64,000 bases of DNA from Halolactibacillus miurensis (GCF_900116255.1 NZ_FPAI01000010.1:36117-100116), one strand, 5' to 3'; positions 53,465 through 62,818 are shown, counted from the stretch's first letter. Numbers and translations are program-made. The notes: generated by a model from the letters alone, not told the origin.

Positions 53465-55231
53465 TTATGCGTCGTTAAAGCCATGTCGATAGAGTTGATA
53501 ATAGAAGCCTTGTCGTTTGAGTAAGTCATGATGACGACCAAACTCAATCACCTCACCGTTATTTAAGACATAAATACAATCAGCTGACTCAATCGTATTG
53601 AGTCGGTGGGCAATGACAATACTTGTACGACCGGCCATTAACCGTGCGAGAGCCTGTTGAATCTTGACTTCTGTTACCGTGTCAATGCTACTCGTTGCTT
53701 CATCAAGAATAAGAACGGCCGGATCACGAAGAATAGCTCGGGCAATCGACAACAGTTGTCGCTCGCCTTGACTGATCCCTTTACCGTCTTCACGTAAGAG
53801 GGTGTCGTAACCATTGGGTAAGTGTCTGATAAAGCTATCCGCATTCGCAAGTTTGGCAGCTTCAAGCCATTCAGCTTCTGTTGCCTCTGGCTTACCAAAG
53901 AGTAAGTTATCTTTAATCGACGCTTCAAACAGATACGGGTCTTGTAAGACAAAAGCAAGCGGACGTCTTAATTGGTCTTCAGATAACGTTAAAATATTTT
54001 GTCCATCTAACAAGATGTCGCCTTGGTCCGGCAAGTAAAAGCGCATCAGTAAGTTCAGAATCGTCGTTTTACCCGCGCCCGTTGGACCGACGAGTGCAAT
54101 GGTTTCACCTGGCTTAGCATGGAGCGAGACATCTTTTAAGATCCATTCATTGTGATACTTAAACGATACGTGTTGGAAGCTAACGTCGCCTTTAACAGTA
54201 TCAAACGATTCGTTATGTGCGTGCGTATAGTCTGGTTGTTCATCGAGTATCTCGAATACCCGCTCAGCCCCGGCAACAGCGGATAGTAAGCCGTTAAACT
54301 GATTTGCTAAATCACTCAGCGGACGAGTAAATTGCCTGGCATACTGAGTAAACGTGACAATCATGCCGACCGACACAGCTTGTGTGATTGCTAATAAGGC
54401 ACCAACAAAGGTAAGAATCGCAAAGCTCATATTGTTTAACATATTCATAAATTTAGGAATAAAGCCAGAATAGACTTGAGCTTTATAGCCAGATTCTCGT
54501 AGTTGTTCATTTTTTTCGATGAATTGTTTTTGAAAAGCAGCTTCTTGAGAAAGGATTTTAATCACCGCTAAGCCAGAAATCGATTCTTCAATAAAACCGA
54601 AAAGATCACCTAAGTCTTTGGCTTGTTGTTTAAAGTAAACCCGTGTCCGTTTGGTGAGCCACTTCATCCCAAAGTATAAAACGGGGATGATGAAGAGTGT
54701 CACAAATGTCAGGGGTAAACTAAGTGTGATCATCACTATCAACGTTCCGGCTAAAGTGAGTACGCTAGAAAACACTTGAATCACCGCCGTATTGAGTGTT
54801 TGTGAGACGTTCTCAATATCATTCGTTAAGCGACTCATGATGTCACCATCTTGATGCTCATCAAAGTATTTAAGTGGTAACGTGTGTAAATGCGTGAATA
54901 ACTCTCTGCGCATCTCAAAAACCGTTTCTTGTGAGAGTGTAATCATTAGAAACTGTTGAACATAACCGGTGACGATACTGATCAGATAAACACTCGCGAG
55001 TAATGAGAGTGAGTAGATGAATGACCGCTTAGTAGTCACGTCAAGAAAATCATCAATCATCGTGCCAAGTAAGTACGGGCCAATCAGTGAGAGCGCACTA
55101 CTCGTGATGACAAGGATCAAAACGACGATCAGCGTCCATTTGCGGGTACCTAAGTAGTGCCACATCCGTCTTAATGTTGGCCACAGATTGTCAACTTTTA
55201 CCCGTTCTTTTGGTAAGTGTCTTGGACTCAA
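53465..55231 (-). CDS. ABC exporter half-transporter, catalytic-site subunit (YheH/BmrD-like)
   Basis: A 588-residue fusion of six transmembrane helices and an ATPase domain. Walker A is GPTGAGKTT, Walker B is AVLILDEATSSID with the catalytic Glu intact, and the signature is degenerate (ISQGERQLLSIA instead of LSGGQ). It pairs with the product of the overlapping upstream gene as a heterodimeric exporter. The start is a TTG overlapping the TGA of that gene, with GAGGAGGTG 5 nt upstream. Multidrug or lipid-linked substrates are typical; the actual substrate is unknown. Confidence 0.9.
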   Translation of the reverse strand: MSPRHLPKERVKVDNLWPTLRRMWHYLGTRKWTLIVVLILVITSSALSLIGPYLLGTMIDDFLDVTTKRSFIYSLSLLASVYLISIVTGYVQQFLMITLSQETVFEMRRELFTHLHTLPLKYFDEHQDGDIMSRLTNDIENVSQTLNTAVIQVFSSVLTLAGTLIVMITLSLPLTFVTLFIIPVLYFGMKWLTKRTRVYFKQQAKDLGDLFGFIEESISGLAVIKILSQEAAFQKQFIEKNEQLRESGYKAQVYSGFIPKFMNMLNNMSFAILTFVGALLAITQAVSVGMIVTFTQYARQFTRPLSDLANQFNGLLSAVAGAERVFEILDEQPDYTHAHNESFDTVKGDVSFQHVSFKYHNEWILKDVSLHAKPGETIALVGPTGAGKTTILNLLMRFYLPDQGDILLDGQNILTLSEDQLRRPLAFVLQDPYLFEASIKDNLLFGKPEATEAEWLEAAKLANADSFIRHLPNGYDTLLREDGKGISQGERQLLSIARAILRDPAVLILDEATSSIDTVTEVKIQQALARLMAGRTSIVIAHRLNTIESADCIYVLNNGEVIEFGRHHDLLKRQGFYYQLYRHGFNDA

Positions 55232-56946
55232 TGTGTCACCTCCTCATGTTGAGACACGGCGATTGTGCGGTACAAGACTGATGTCTTTAGTAACTGGCGA
55301 TGCGTGCCATTGGCATTGATACACCCTCGCTCTAATAACACAATCCGGTTCATTTGTTTCATCGTAGATACTTTTTGCGTCACCATAATCAGTGTTGTTT
55401 GTCGTTGTTTAATCGCTCGTAAAATATCTCCTTCGGTCGCCAGGTCTAGGGCGCTCGTCGCATCATCAAGTAATAATAGTTCAGGGCGTCTAAGTAATGC
55501 ACGAGCAATGGCGAGCCGTTGTTTTTGACCGCCAGAGAGATTCACCCCGCGTTGACCGAGTGTTGTTTCATATTGAGCAGGAAGTGTCATGATGGTCTCG
55601 TGAATAGCGGCATCTTTTGCAGATTCAATCACTTCCTCTATCGTTGCATCGGGTTTGCCGAAACGCAAATTTTCTAAAACCGTCCCGCTAAAAAGTTGTG
55701 TGGACTGCGGAACATAACCGATATGTTGCCTGATGCTTTCGAGTGTTAACGAAGGCAAGGGTTGAGAAAAGAGGGAGACCTCTCCTGATGTCGGGTCATA
55801 AGCGCGCGGTATGAGTTCCATTAAGGTTGTTTTACCTGAGCCGGTTGCGCCAATAAGGGCGACATGTTCGCCGCGCGAAATGGTAAGGTTAATAGCTTTA
55901 AGTGCATCGGGACGTGAGGCGTGATAACGGAAATGAACGGATTGAAAGTCAATATGGGCACGTGTCGACTCAGGTGTTAATGTGTTAGGTCCCGAGGTTA
56001 AGTCAATCGGTTCTACAAGCACCTCATTGATTCGATTGACTGATGCCTTTGAGCGGGTATAGGCCATACTGATCCAGTTCAACACCCCAATCGCTTGCAT
56101 CATACGGATGGCATAGTTAAGAATCGCAACGACGTCACCTACCGCCAGTTGGTCCGTTAGTACAGACGCTCTTGCTTGAAAGAGAATCAACAAAATCGCC
56201 CCGTTCATGACGAGGGTAACGACCGGGCCAGATAAGTCCATTAGACGTATTGTGAAGATGGTATGATTTTTTAAATCATTTGAGCGCGCATGAAATCTCG
56301 CCCTTTCCTCGTTCTGGCGACCGTAAGCTTTGATCAGTCTCATCCCAGCAAGGTTTTCACGCATGACTTGATTGACCCGGTCAAGTTTGCGCTGAATCTG
56401 GCGGAATAACTTGGCACCGTATCGAATGAAGAGCACGATAAAGATGATGAACACAGGTAGAGTGATGACTAACACTAAAGATAAGCGGACATCAACAATT
56501 AAAGCCATAATCGCACTACCTATGATAAGAAGCGGCGCCCTTGTAGCGATGCGCATCAACATAAAAGTAAACCGCTGCAGCTGATTCACGTCATTAGTAA
56601 GGCGGGTGATCAAAGTGGAAGTAGGAAAGCGATCTAAATTTCTAAATGAAAATTGTTGGATCTTCCTGTAAACCTGTTCACGTAAATCAGCCCCCACTTG
56701 TTGGGAGACGTAAGCGGAGAAAAATGAGTTGATGATACCGGATAAGAAAGCAAACAAGCTGATGCCAATCATTAGACTGCCCCAAAAGATGGTACCGTCT
56801 AAGTCAGCTTGTCTAATACCGGAATCAATAATTTTTCCCATAAAGAGCGGTAAGATAAGTTCAGTTGCTAGTTCCGTCAACATAAACAATAGAGCTACTA
56901 AGATTTGTTTAGGATAGTGTGCGACCAATTTAACAATCGTTTTCAT
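55228..56946 (-). CDS. ABC exporter half-transporter, degenerate-site subunit (YheI/BmrC-like)
   Basis: A 572-residue half transporter. Walker A is GATGSGKTT, the signature is canonical (LSGGQKQRLAIARAL), but Walker B reads LLLLDDATSALD, with Asp in place of the catalytic Glu. This is the expected complement to the next subunit, whose signature is degenerate: one of the two ATP sites is non-consensus, as in BmrCD/LmrCD-type exporters. The start is 56946 (MKTIVKL), with TAGGTG 5 nt upstream; an ATG at 56970 sits directly against its only ribosome binding site. Confidence 0.9.
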   Translation of the reverse strand: MKTIVKLVAHYPKQILVALLFMLTELATELILPLFMGKIIDSGIRQADLDGTIFWGSLMIGISLFAFLSGIINSFFSAYVSQQVGADLREQVYRKIQQFSFRNLDRFPTSTLITRLTNDVNQLQRFTFMLMRIATRAPLLIIGSAIMALIVDVRLSLVLVITLPVFIIFIVLFIRYGAKLFRQIQRKLDRVNQVMRENLAGMRLIKAYGRQNEERARFHARSNDLKNHTIFTIRLMDLSGPVVTLVMNGAILLILFQARASVLTDQLAVGDVVAILNYAIRMMQAIGVLNWISMAYTRSKASVNRINEVLVEPIDLTSGPNTLTPESTRAHIDFQSVHFRYHASRPDALKAINLTISRGEHVALIGATGSGKTTLMELIPRAYDPTSGEVSLFSQPLPSLTLESIRQHIGYVPQSTQLFSGTVLENLRFGKPDATIEEVIESAKDAAIHETIMTLPAQYETTLGQRGVNLSGGQKQRLAIARALLRRPELLLLDDATSALDLATEGDILRAIKQRQTTLIMVTQKVSTMKQMNRIVLLERGCINANGTHRQLLKTSVLYRTIAVSQHEEVTH

Positions 56947-57003
56947 AAAAACACCTACTTTTTTAGACATTCCTTTTCATTATAGCTATGCTTAAAAAAC
57001 TTG

Positions 57004-57438
57004 TTATACGTGAAGCGTCTGCTTGACTGGGTGAGCATTCTTAAAATAAAGGTGATAAAGACTTAAAAGTGCCATGATCTTTTCCACCCGAGTTTTTGTC
57101 ATCTGAACGTGTTTTGTTTTTCCGCTCGTGAAGTGAAAGCTAATGCCGTCAGCTTCGGCGGTATAATGGGTGAGGTGGGTCGTCATAATAAAGACACAGT
57201 GATCTGCGCGTGGAGAATGGGTTTGAAAACAGTAGAGTTCATGGTGTGGAGAGATGGGGAAAATCGGTGTTTGATTCAAGTTGAAAATTTTCTGCATCGA
57301 TTTTTTTCGACCGGAAACGGTTGAACCAAAACGAAGACAGGTCTGTTCTAAAATTGTTGTCATTGATTGGTGACATGTGTGAGTGGCGTGGGTTTCTTCG
57401 ATGATGGTTTCTGCGTGTAGGTCAAAACTTTGTTCCAA
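57004..57438 (-). CDS. comK: ComK-like competence transcription factor
   Basis: A 144-residue protein matching the ComK family: CLRFGSTVSGRKKSMQKIF, TPIFPISPHHELYCFQTHS and ISFHFTSGKTKHVQM parallel the B. subtilis stretches with FGSSYAGRK, PPIM..P...IFLFPT and VTFSNGKT. It is shorter at the C terminus than B. subtilis ComK (192). ComK activates DNA-uptake genes. The coordinates use a TTG, but this has no ribosome binding site. The frame stays open upstream (HYLISHKTLYLEQ), and AAAAGGAGTG at 57500-57491 would fit an ATC codon at 57483-57481 as the start. No ATG or GTG is available in frame. A cre-like sequence lies just upstream. Confidence 0.75.
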   Translation of the reverse strand: MEQSFDLHAETIIEETHATHTCHQSMTTILEQTCLRFGSTVSGRKKSMQKIFNLNQTPIFPISPHHELYCFQTHSPRADHCVFIMTTHLTHYTAEADGISFHFTSGKTKHVQMTKTRVEKIMALLSLYHLYFKNAHPVKQTLHV

Positions 57439-57503
57439 GTAGAGGGTCTTATGAGAGATGAGATAATGGGGTAAAGTATGGATAGGGGATCACTCCTTTT
57501 CAA

Positions 57504-57650
57504 AAATATTGAAGCGCTTACTTTTTAAAGTATACCTTAAAAATTGAAAAATACCTAGTGAAAATTGAAAAACGGTATGAAAAACGTTGGTGTTTTTAAA
57601 AAGCAACAGAGAAAACTGAAAAATCCATCGTAAAATCAGAAAAATCTTAC
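57504..57650. promoter_or_regulatory. A-tract direct repeats between comK-like and gltS-like genes
   Basis: Four similar A-rich elements, AAAATTGAAAAA (57539 and 57561), AAAACTGAAAAA (57612) and AAAATCAGAAAAA (57632), recur at spacings of 22, 51 and 20 bp, close to whole helical turns within each pair. A minus-strand -10 TATACT (57533-57528) and a cre-like core (57511-57521) lie between them and comK. They could be binding sites for ComK itself or another A-tract-reading regulator, but the canonical AAAA-N5-TTTT box is not present. Confidence 0.35.
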
Positions 57651-57749
57651 TTTTTCTAACAAGCTTGCAAAATTAAGACACCTACACGTATAATAAAATC
57701 GTCACTGTTTTTTAAACAGGTCTATTTTTTTATTTGAAGGAGGAATTTT

Positions 57750-59180
57750 ATGTCAGCGAACATGATTGGTTTTAGCTTTTTAATGATTGGCGTCTTTTTA
57801 ATTATCGGTAAAGTCGTCCGTCTCCACACAAAAGCCTTACGTGATTTGTTTTTACCGAGTTCGATTATCGCTGGATTTATCGCCTTGATTTTAGGTCCAG
57901 ATGTCGTTGGACGTATCACCCCGTTATTCTTAGAGGAGTCCTCCATGTTTTATAACGGTTTAATTCCTAGTTTTATTTTGGACGTCTGGAAGACGTTACC
58001 GGGGATGTTTATTAATGTCGTCTTTGCGACATTATTTTTAGGACAAGCTGTTCCAAGTGTGAAAAAGATATGGCGAATGGCTGGTCCGCAAGTCATTATG
58101 GGGCAGGCTGTTTCATGGGGACAATATGTGATTGGTTTATTACTCACCTTACTCGTTCTTACCCCGTTTTTTGGGATGAATCCACTGGCAGGTGCCTTGA
58201 TTGAGATTAGTTTTGTTGGGGGACACGGTACCGCCGCAGGTCTGAAAGATACCTTTGATACCCTTGGATTCTCTGAAGGGGCTGACTTAGCACTCGGTCT
58301 TGCGACCGTTGGTATTTTAGTTGGGGTTATTGTTGGGATCTTCATTATTAACCTTGGCTTTAAAAAGGGGATTGCTCAGCACGTGGGTGGACGCAGTCAC
58401 TTTACTGATGAAGAGCGTGAACAAATTGCCGAGCGTCACGGTTATGATACAGACACAGAAGTGAAACAAGTAAAAGCCATTGAACCACTTGCTTTCCACT
58501 TATCGCTTATTGCGATCTCCATCGTGTTAGGTTACATTATCCAACAAGCTCTCATTCAGCTAGAAGCTCTGACGTGGGGCGCTTGGACCGATGTTTATCT
58601 CTTCCCGTATGTGCCACTCTTCCCGCTCGCGATGATTGGCGGTATGCTTGTTCAACTCTTCTTTGATAAACGTGATATTCATATGTATATCGATCAAGAT
58701 TTAATCAGTAAAATTTCAGGCTTTGCTTTAGATGTCTTACTCGTTTCAGCGCTTGCGACGTTGTCACTCGATGTGATTGGTGAAAATATTGTGCCATTCT
58801 TATTACTGGCATTTGTTGCGATGGTATGGAACGTGTTTGCCTTTTTAAAGCTTGGACCACGGATGATACCAGAATACTGGTTTGAACGCGGTCTCGGTGA
58901 CTTTGGTCAAGCAACTGGGATGACAGCAACTGGTCTTCTTCTTATGAAGATTGCTGATCCAGATCATCAAACACCAGCCCTTGAAGCGTTCGGTTATAAA
59001 CAGATTCTCTTCGAACCATTTGTCGGTGGCGGTCTTGTGACGGCAGCGTCACTGCCACTCATTTATCAATTTGGACCGGTCACGTTCTTAATTATCTCGA
59101 GTATTATTACGGCTTTCTTCTTAATTTTTGGTATGGTACACTTTGGACCGAAGAAACCGAAAGCTCGTAGCAAAAAATAA
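57750..59180 (+). CDS. Sodium/glutamate symporter, GltS-like
   Basis: A 476-residue integral membrane protein with about 11-12 hydrophobic helices and the GltS-type glycine-rich re-entrant stretch ALIEISFVGGHGTAAGL near residue 155, repeated in the second half as GDFGQATGMTATGLLLMKIADP. It should take up glutamate or a related dicarboxylic compound with Na+. AAGGAGG precedes the ATG. It is longer than E. coli GltS (401), with an extra cytoplasmic loop around 210-250. Monocistronic. Confidence 0.88.
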   Translation: MSANMIGFSFLMIGVFLIIGKVVRLHTKALRDLFLPSSIIAGFIALILGPDVVGRITPLFLEESSMFYNGLIPSFILDVWKTLPGMFINVVFATLFLGQAVPSVKKIWRMAGPQVIMGQAVSWGQYVIGLLLTLLVLTPFFGMNPLAGALIEISFVGGHGTAAGLKDTFDTLGFSEGADLALGLATVGILVGVIVGIFIINLGFKKGIAQHVGGRSHFTDEEREQIAERHGYDTDTEVKQVKAIEPLAFHLSLIAISIVLGYIIQQALIQLEALTWGAWTDVYLFPYVPLFPLAMIGGMLVQLFFDKRDIHMYIDQDLISKISGFALDVLLVSALATLSLDVIGENIVPFLLLAFVAMVWNVFAFLKLGPRMIPEYWFERGLGDFGQATGMTATGLLLMKIADPDHQTPALEAFGYKQILFEPFVGGGLVTAASLPLIYQFGPVTFLIISSIITAFFLIFGMVHFGPKKPKARSKK

Positions 59181-59235
59181 AAACGCCAAAGCACCTAAGT
59201 GAATGTAAATAATTCATTATAGTGCTGTAAGGCAG

Positions 59236-59270
59236 AAAAACAACTACTCTCGTATAGGGTAGTTGTTTTT
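59236..59270 (+). terminator. Terminator after gltS-like gene
   Basis: A perfect 12-bp inverted repeat, AAAAACAACTAC and its complement, with an 11-nt loop, and a T-run formed by the right arm. Confidence 0.85.
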
Positions 59271-59343
59271 CATTGTAGGTGAATCTTTAACTATTAGAGA
59301 AATGTCTTAAGCTCTTTCCCTTTCGTCAGTCGTCAAATTAAGT

Positions 59344-59367
59344 TAGAATAGTGTGTAAGCGCACACA
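59344..59367 (+). promoter_or_regulatory. Promoter -10 and cre-like site of the aldo/keto reductase gene
   Basis: TAGAAT (59344-59349) is a likely -10 box. TGTAAGCGCACACA (59354-59367) immediately downstream matches the cre consensus at 13 of 14 positions and lies where CcpA would block transcription. Confidence 0.6.
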
Positions 59368-59385
59368 TTAAAGGAGGCACAATCA

Positions 59386-60369
59386 ATGAAATACAACACA
59401 TTAGGTAAAACCGGTTATCAGGTAAGTGAATTAAGTTTTGGCACCTGGGCCATTGGGGGTTCATGGGGAAAGACCAATGACGAGGAATCATTGCGCGCTC
59501 TACATAAAGCAATGGACGAAGGGGTTAACTTCTTTGATACCGCGGATGTTTATGGTGACGGTCATAGTGAGGAGCTCTTAAAGACAGCAACCAAAGGGAA
59601 AGAGAACGAGATTAAAATCGCGTCGAAGTTCTGTCGTAAAGGGGATATTCATGATCCTAAAACGTATGAAATGGATCAAGTCAGAAGTTATCTAGAAGAT
59701 ACACTCACGCGTCTCGGTCGTGAGTCACTGGATCTCTATCAAATTCACTGCCCACCGTTTGAAATCTTAAAAGAAGGTGCTGTTTTCCAAGTGTTAGATG
59801 AGTTGAAAAAAGAAGGCAAGATTAAACATTACGGTGTCAGTGTTGAAACGGTGGAAGAAGGCTTATTCTGCCTCGAACAAGACAATGTCAGCACGCTCCA
59901 AGTTATTTTTAATATGATGCGTCAAAAACCGTTAGATGAACTCTTCCCAAAAGCAGCTGAGAAAAATGTCGGTATCATTGCCCGCGTGCCACTTGCGAGT
60001 GGATTACTCACAGGGAAGTTCACGAAAAATCACCAATTTGAACAAGATGACCATCGCAACTTTAATAAAGACGGAGAGGCGTTTAACGTAGGTGAAACCT
60101 TTGGTGGTTTACCATTTGAAAAAGGCGTAGAACTTGCCCATGATTTATCATGGATTAAGGAAGCGCGCGGCGATATGGCGCAAGCAGCATTAAAATGGGT
60201 GATGCAACAACCAGGTGTTTCTACTGTTATTCCTGGCTTTAAAAACACAAAACAAGTGGTTGATAACCTTGGTGCAACTGAAGTCAAACCGTTTACGGAT
60301 GAGGAACTGAATCGCTTGCGTGATTTCTATCAACAAAACATCCATCAACATATTCGTGGTGTTTATTAA
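59386..60369 (+). CDS. Aldo/keto reductase
   Basis: A 327-residue NADPH-dependent TIM-barrel oxidoreductase. The catalytic tetrad is visible: Asp and Tyr in FFDTADVYGDGHSEELL, Lys in IASKFCRKG and His in YQIHCPP. The C-terminal VSTVIPGFKNTKQVVDNL is the cofactor-binding motif. AAAGGAGG precedes the ATG. It belongs to the YhdN/general stress-type aldo/keto reductases; the substrate is unknown. A strong cre-like site suggests catabolite control. Confidence 0.92.
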   Translation: MKYNTLGKTGYQVSELSFGTWAIGGSWGKTNDEESLRALHKAMDEGVNFFDTADVYGDGHSEELLKTATKGKENEIKIASKFCRKGDIHDPKTYEMDQVRSYLEDTLTRLGRESLDLYQIHCPPFEILKEGAVFQVLDELKKEGKIKHYGVSVETVEEGLFCLEQDNVSTLQVIFNMMRQKPLDELFPKAAEKNVGIIARVPLASGLLTGKFTKNHQFEQDDHRNFNKDGEAFNVGETFGGLPFEKGVELAHDLSWIKEARGDMAQAALKWVMQQPGVSTVIPGFKNTKQVVDNLGATEVKPFTDEELNRLRDFYQQNIHQHIRGVY

Positions 60370-60428
60370 GGAAAAAATCATGCGCGTCTAGACGTGAAAT
60401 TAAGAAATTAAAGTAAGTAGAAATGACA

Positions 60429-60480
60429 ATAGCCCTTATAACATGAAGCAGCATAAAGCTGATGTTTAAAGGGCTATTTT
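60429..60480. terminator. Bidirectional terminator
   Basis: Hairpin with outer arms AATAGCCCTT and AAGGGCTATT, an inner AGC/GCT helix and a T-run, between the convergent reductase and Fic-like genes. Confidence 0.75.
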
Positions 60481-60518
60481 TGTTTATTAATGATAAAAGG
60501 ACAGTGCGTACGCGTTAC

Positions 60519-61217
60519 TTAAGCATAGTCGATCCCAAAAATACATTTGTCATAAAGGAACTGAAGCATGTGTGTATGATCATTTGTTTCATAAAATTGC
60601 GATAGCTTCTCATTAAATTCTTCAAGATGTTTTTCTTCAATAGTCATGATGCCTACGCCATGCTCAATCATGATTTTGTTTGCCGAGATAATACTTGTTC
60701 GCTTATTACCATCCCAAAATAATTGTTTTCGCATAGCCCACAACATATAGGTTAGCGCTCTTTCAGTTGGACAAGCGATACTGAATAGTTGTTTTATGTC
60801 TGTTAAAATATCTGCCTCTACGGGGATAGATGGTTGATAATCCACTCCTGAAATACCAACATTACCACTTCGCAATACGCCCCATTCGATGCTTTCGTTA
60901 TAGGCGACGAATTCGTTTATTTTTTTTGCGAATGATAAATCAAAGGGTTTCTCGATATTGTTTAAAGTATAGCGCCAAGCATTTCTAAGATTCAATACTT
61001 TTTGAATATCATCTACGTCGACATTACTGACAGACATACCTTCGACGATTGTTTTAGTTTGAGGGAAAGTGACGTTTACACCTTCAATTTTAGCGGTGTA
61101 ATAGATGTTTTCAACTAATGTTTTCTTGGCTAAAAAAATATTTTCTTTAGCTGTAAGATTATATTTATCCTTCATTTCCATTACTCCATTCCATGTTTTA
61201 TCTTTTAATTTTAACAT
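60519..61217 (-). CDS. Fic/DOC family protein with altered active-site motif
   Basis: A 232-residue Fic-fold protein. The core motif HxFxDGN(K/G)R reads QLFWDGNKRTSIISAN, with Gln where the catalytic His should be. Upstream, TAKIEG fits the auto-inhibitory (S/T)xxxE(G/N) helix of Fic AMP-transferases. So the ATP-pocket architecture is kept but AMP transfer is doubtful, or another chemistry applies. The start is uncertain: 61217 has GGTGGAG 10 nt upstream, and an ATG at 61175 has TGGAG 8 nt upstream; a longer frame to 61343 lacks support. Monocistronic; target unknown. Confidence 0.8.
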   Translation of the reverse strand: MLKLKDKTWNGVMEMKDKYNLTAKENIFLAKKTLVENIYYTAKIEGVNVTFPQTKTIVEGMSVSNVDVDDIQKVLNLRNAWRYTLNNIEKPFDLSFAKKINEFVAYNESIEWGVLRSGNVGISGVDYQPSIPVEADILTDIKQLFSIACPTERALTYMLWAMRKQLFWDGNKRTSIISANKIMIEHGVGIMTIEEKHLEEFNEKLSQFYETNDHTHMLQFLYDKCIFGIDYA

Positions 61218-61429
61218 ACTTATTGAACTCCACCCACCTAACATTCTCACGAATGTTTGAGGAAGGTGTCTTCTCGCTCTAAAATGATAAAAAAAACAGA
61301 CGCAAAAACGTCTGTTAATAATAATGGCTTTGGAAAAACTCACTTTTTTTAATGAAGCACCGAATGTTTGATAGTTTTATAAGCAATCAACAAGTGATGA
61401 TTTGGCTGTAAAGCATATAATCAAATGCA

Positions 61430-62818
61430 TTATCCTTCTAGTTCTTCTATAATGTCTGGTCCACGCTCAACAACGGCGCGTCCCATCCAGCGTTTACTGC
61501 GCCAGCGCCACCACATGATTCCGGCACGAATCCACTCATCCATTAACATTGCAATCCAAATGCCGACAAGACCAAAACCTAAATGAATACCGAGGAAGTA
61601 TGACATTGGAACAGACACACCCCACATAAAGAGGATACCCATGAACACTGGAAATTTCGCATCACCAGATGCACGAAGGGCACTAATAATGATGATATTC
61701 GATGTTCGACCTGGCTCAACTAATAAGCCAATAAATAGAATAGTGGCACCCAAGGTAACGACATCAGCATCATTTGTGAAAATCCCCATGATTTGTTCAC
61801 CGAAGAGAGCGAGAAAACCCCCAATCGTAACAGCGATGGTTAAGCCGTATCGTACGCCAATAAACATATTGTGATAGGCTTCTTCATCTTTACCCGCGCC
61901 AACAAGTTGACCAATAAAGATTTGCATACCTTTTGAAATCGCCATAGGGAATAGGACCATAAAGGACATGAGGTTTTGCGCATAGACCCGGGTCGCCAGA
62001 GCTGTTGCACCGAGAGAAGTAATAAACATCGTAATCACAATTTGTGACGTATTATAGCTCAGTTGTTCACCAGCAGCTGGCACCCCAATTTGAAGGATTT
62101 TTGCCATATAGTCTTTTTCTAAGTTAAGGAATGCTTTAAATGGTAATTTAATCGGCATACGTCTAACAAGTAATAAGAATAAAACAATCATCGCAATAAA
62201 GCGCATCGAAGACGTTGCAAGAGCAACTCCTTGGACACCTAGTTGTGGAAAGCCTAAGGCACCAAAAATAAAGACATAGTTACCGAACACATTCAGGATG
62301 TTCATCCCCATGACGACAAACATCACATCTTTTGTATGTCCCATTGCCTGTAGGATCGCTGACATCGTTAAAATCATCGCTTGCGCAAAGAGAAAGAGAC
62401 CAACAATCGTGATATATGTATTCGCATATTCAAATAGATCAGGTGCTAAATCAAAGAAGGTTAAAAACCAATCTTTAAGTAAAATAACGAGGACGCTAAT
62501 CGTTACGCCAAAAGTAAGATTGACGGTAATCGCATGCGCAATCGTCTTTCTAACCCCTTCGGGGTTATTGGCCCCAACAAATTGAGACACAACAACACCT
62601 GAACCCATCGCGGTAAAATTAAATAAGACAAAAGTAAACATCATAATTTGATTGACAACGCCAATACTTGCCACAGCATCATCAGAAATAAAACTTAACA
62701 TAAACGTATCAGAAAAGCGCATCATCACTTGGAGGAAACTTTCAATAAGAATGGGCCAAGTGATCATAAAGAGCTGTTTCTTCGGTGAAATAATTGCTGT
62801 ATTCGTTAAACGATCCAT
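61430..62818 (-). CDS. MATE family efflux transporter
   Basis: A 462-residue integral membrane protein with 12 hydrophobic segments in two related halves, typical of MATE exporters: FLQVMMRFSDTFMLSFISDD, MGSGVVVSQFVGANNPEGVR in the first half and GMQIFIGQLVGAGKDEEAYH in the second. It should expel cationic drugs or metabolites by Na+ or proton antiport. AGGAGATT precedes the start. Monocistronic. Confidence 0.92.
   Translation of the reverse strand: MDRLTNTAIISPKKQLFMITWPILIESFLQVMMRFSDTFMLSFISDDAVASIGVVNQIMMFTFVLFNFTAMGSGVVVSQFVGANNPEGVRKTIAHAITVNLTFGVTISVLVILLKDWFLTFFDLAPDLFEYANTYITIVGLFLFAQAMILTMSAILQAMGHTKDVMFVVMGMNILNVFGNYVFIFGALGFPQLGVQGVALATSSMRFIAMIVLFLLLVRRMPIKLPFKAFLNLEKDYMAKILQIGVPAAGEQLSYNTSQIVITMFITSLGATALATRVYAQNLMSFMVLFPMAISKGMQIFIGQLVGAGKDEEAYHNMFIGVRYGLTIAVTIGGFLALFGEQIMGIFTNDADVVTLGATILFIGLLVEPGRTSNIIIISALRASGDAKFPVFMGILFMWGVSVPMSYFLGIHLGFGLVGIWIAMLMDEWIRAGIMWWRWRSKRWMGRAVVERGPDIIEELEG

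Noticed and set aside
57561..57600. Canonical ComK box in front of the comK-like gene
   Set aside because: The nearest match, AAAA and TTTT flanking CGTTGGTG, has an 8-bp gap instead of 5 bp, so it does not fit the known K-box.
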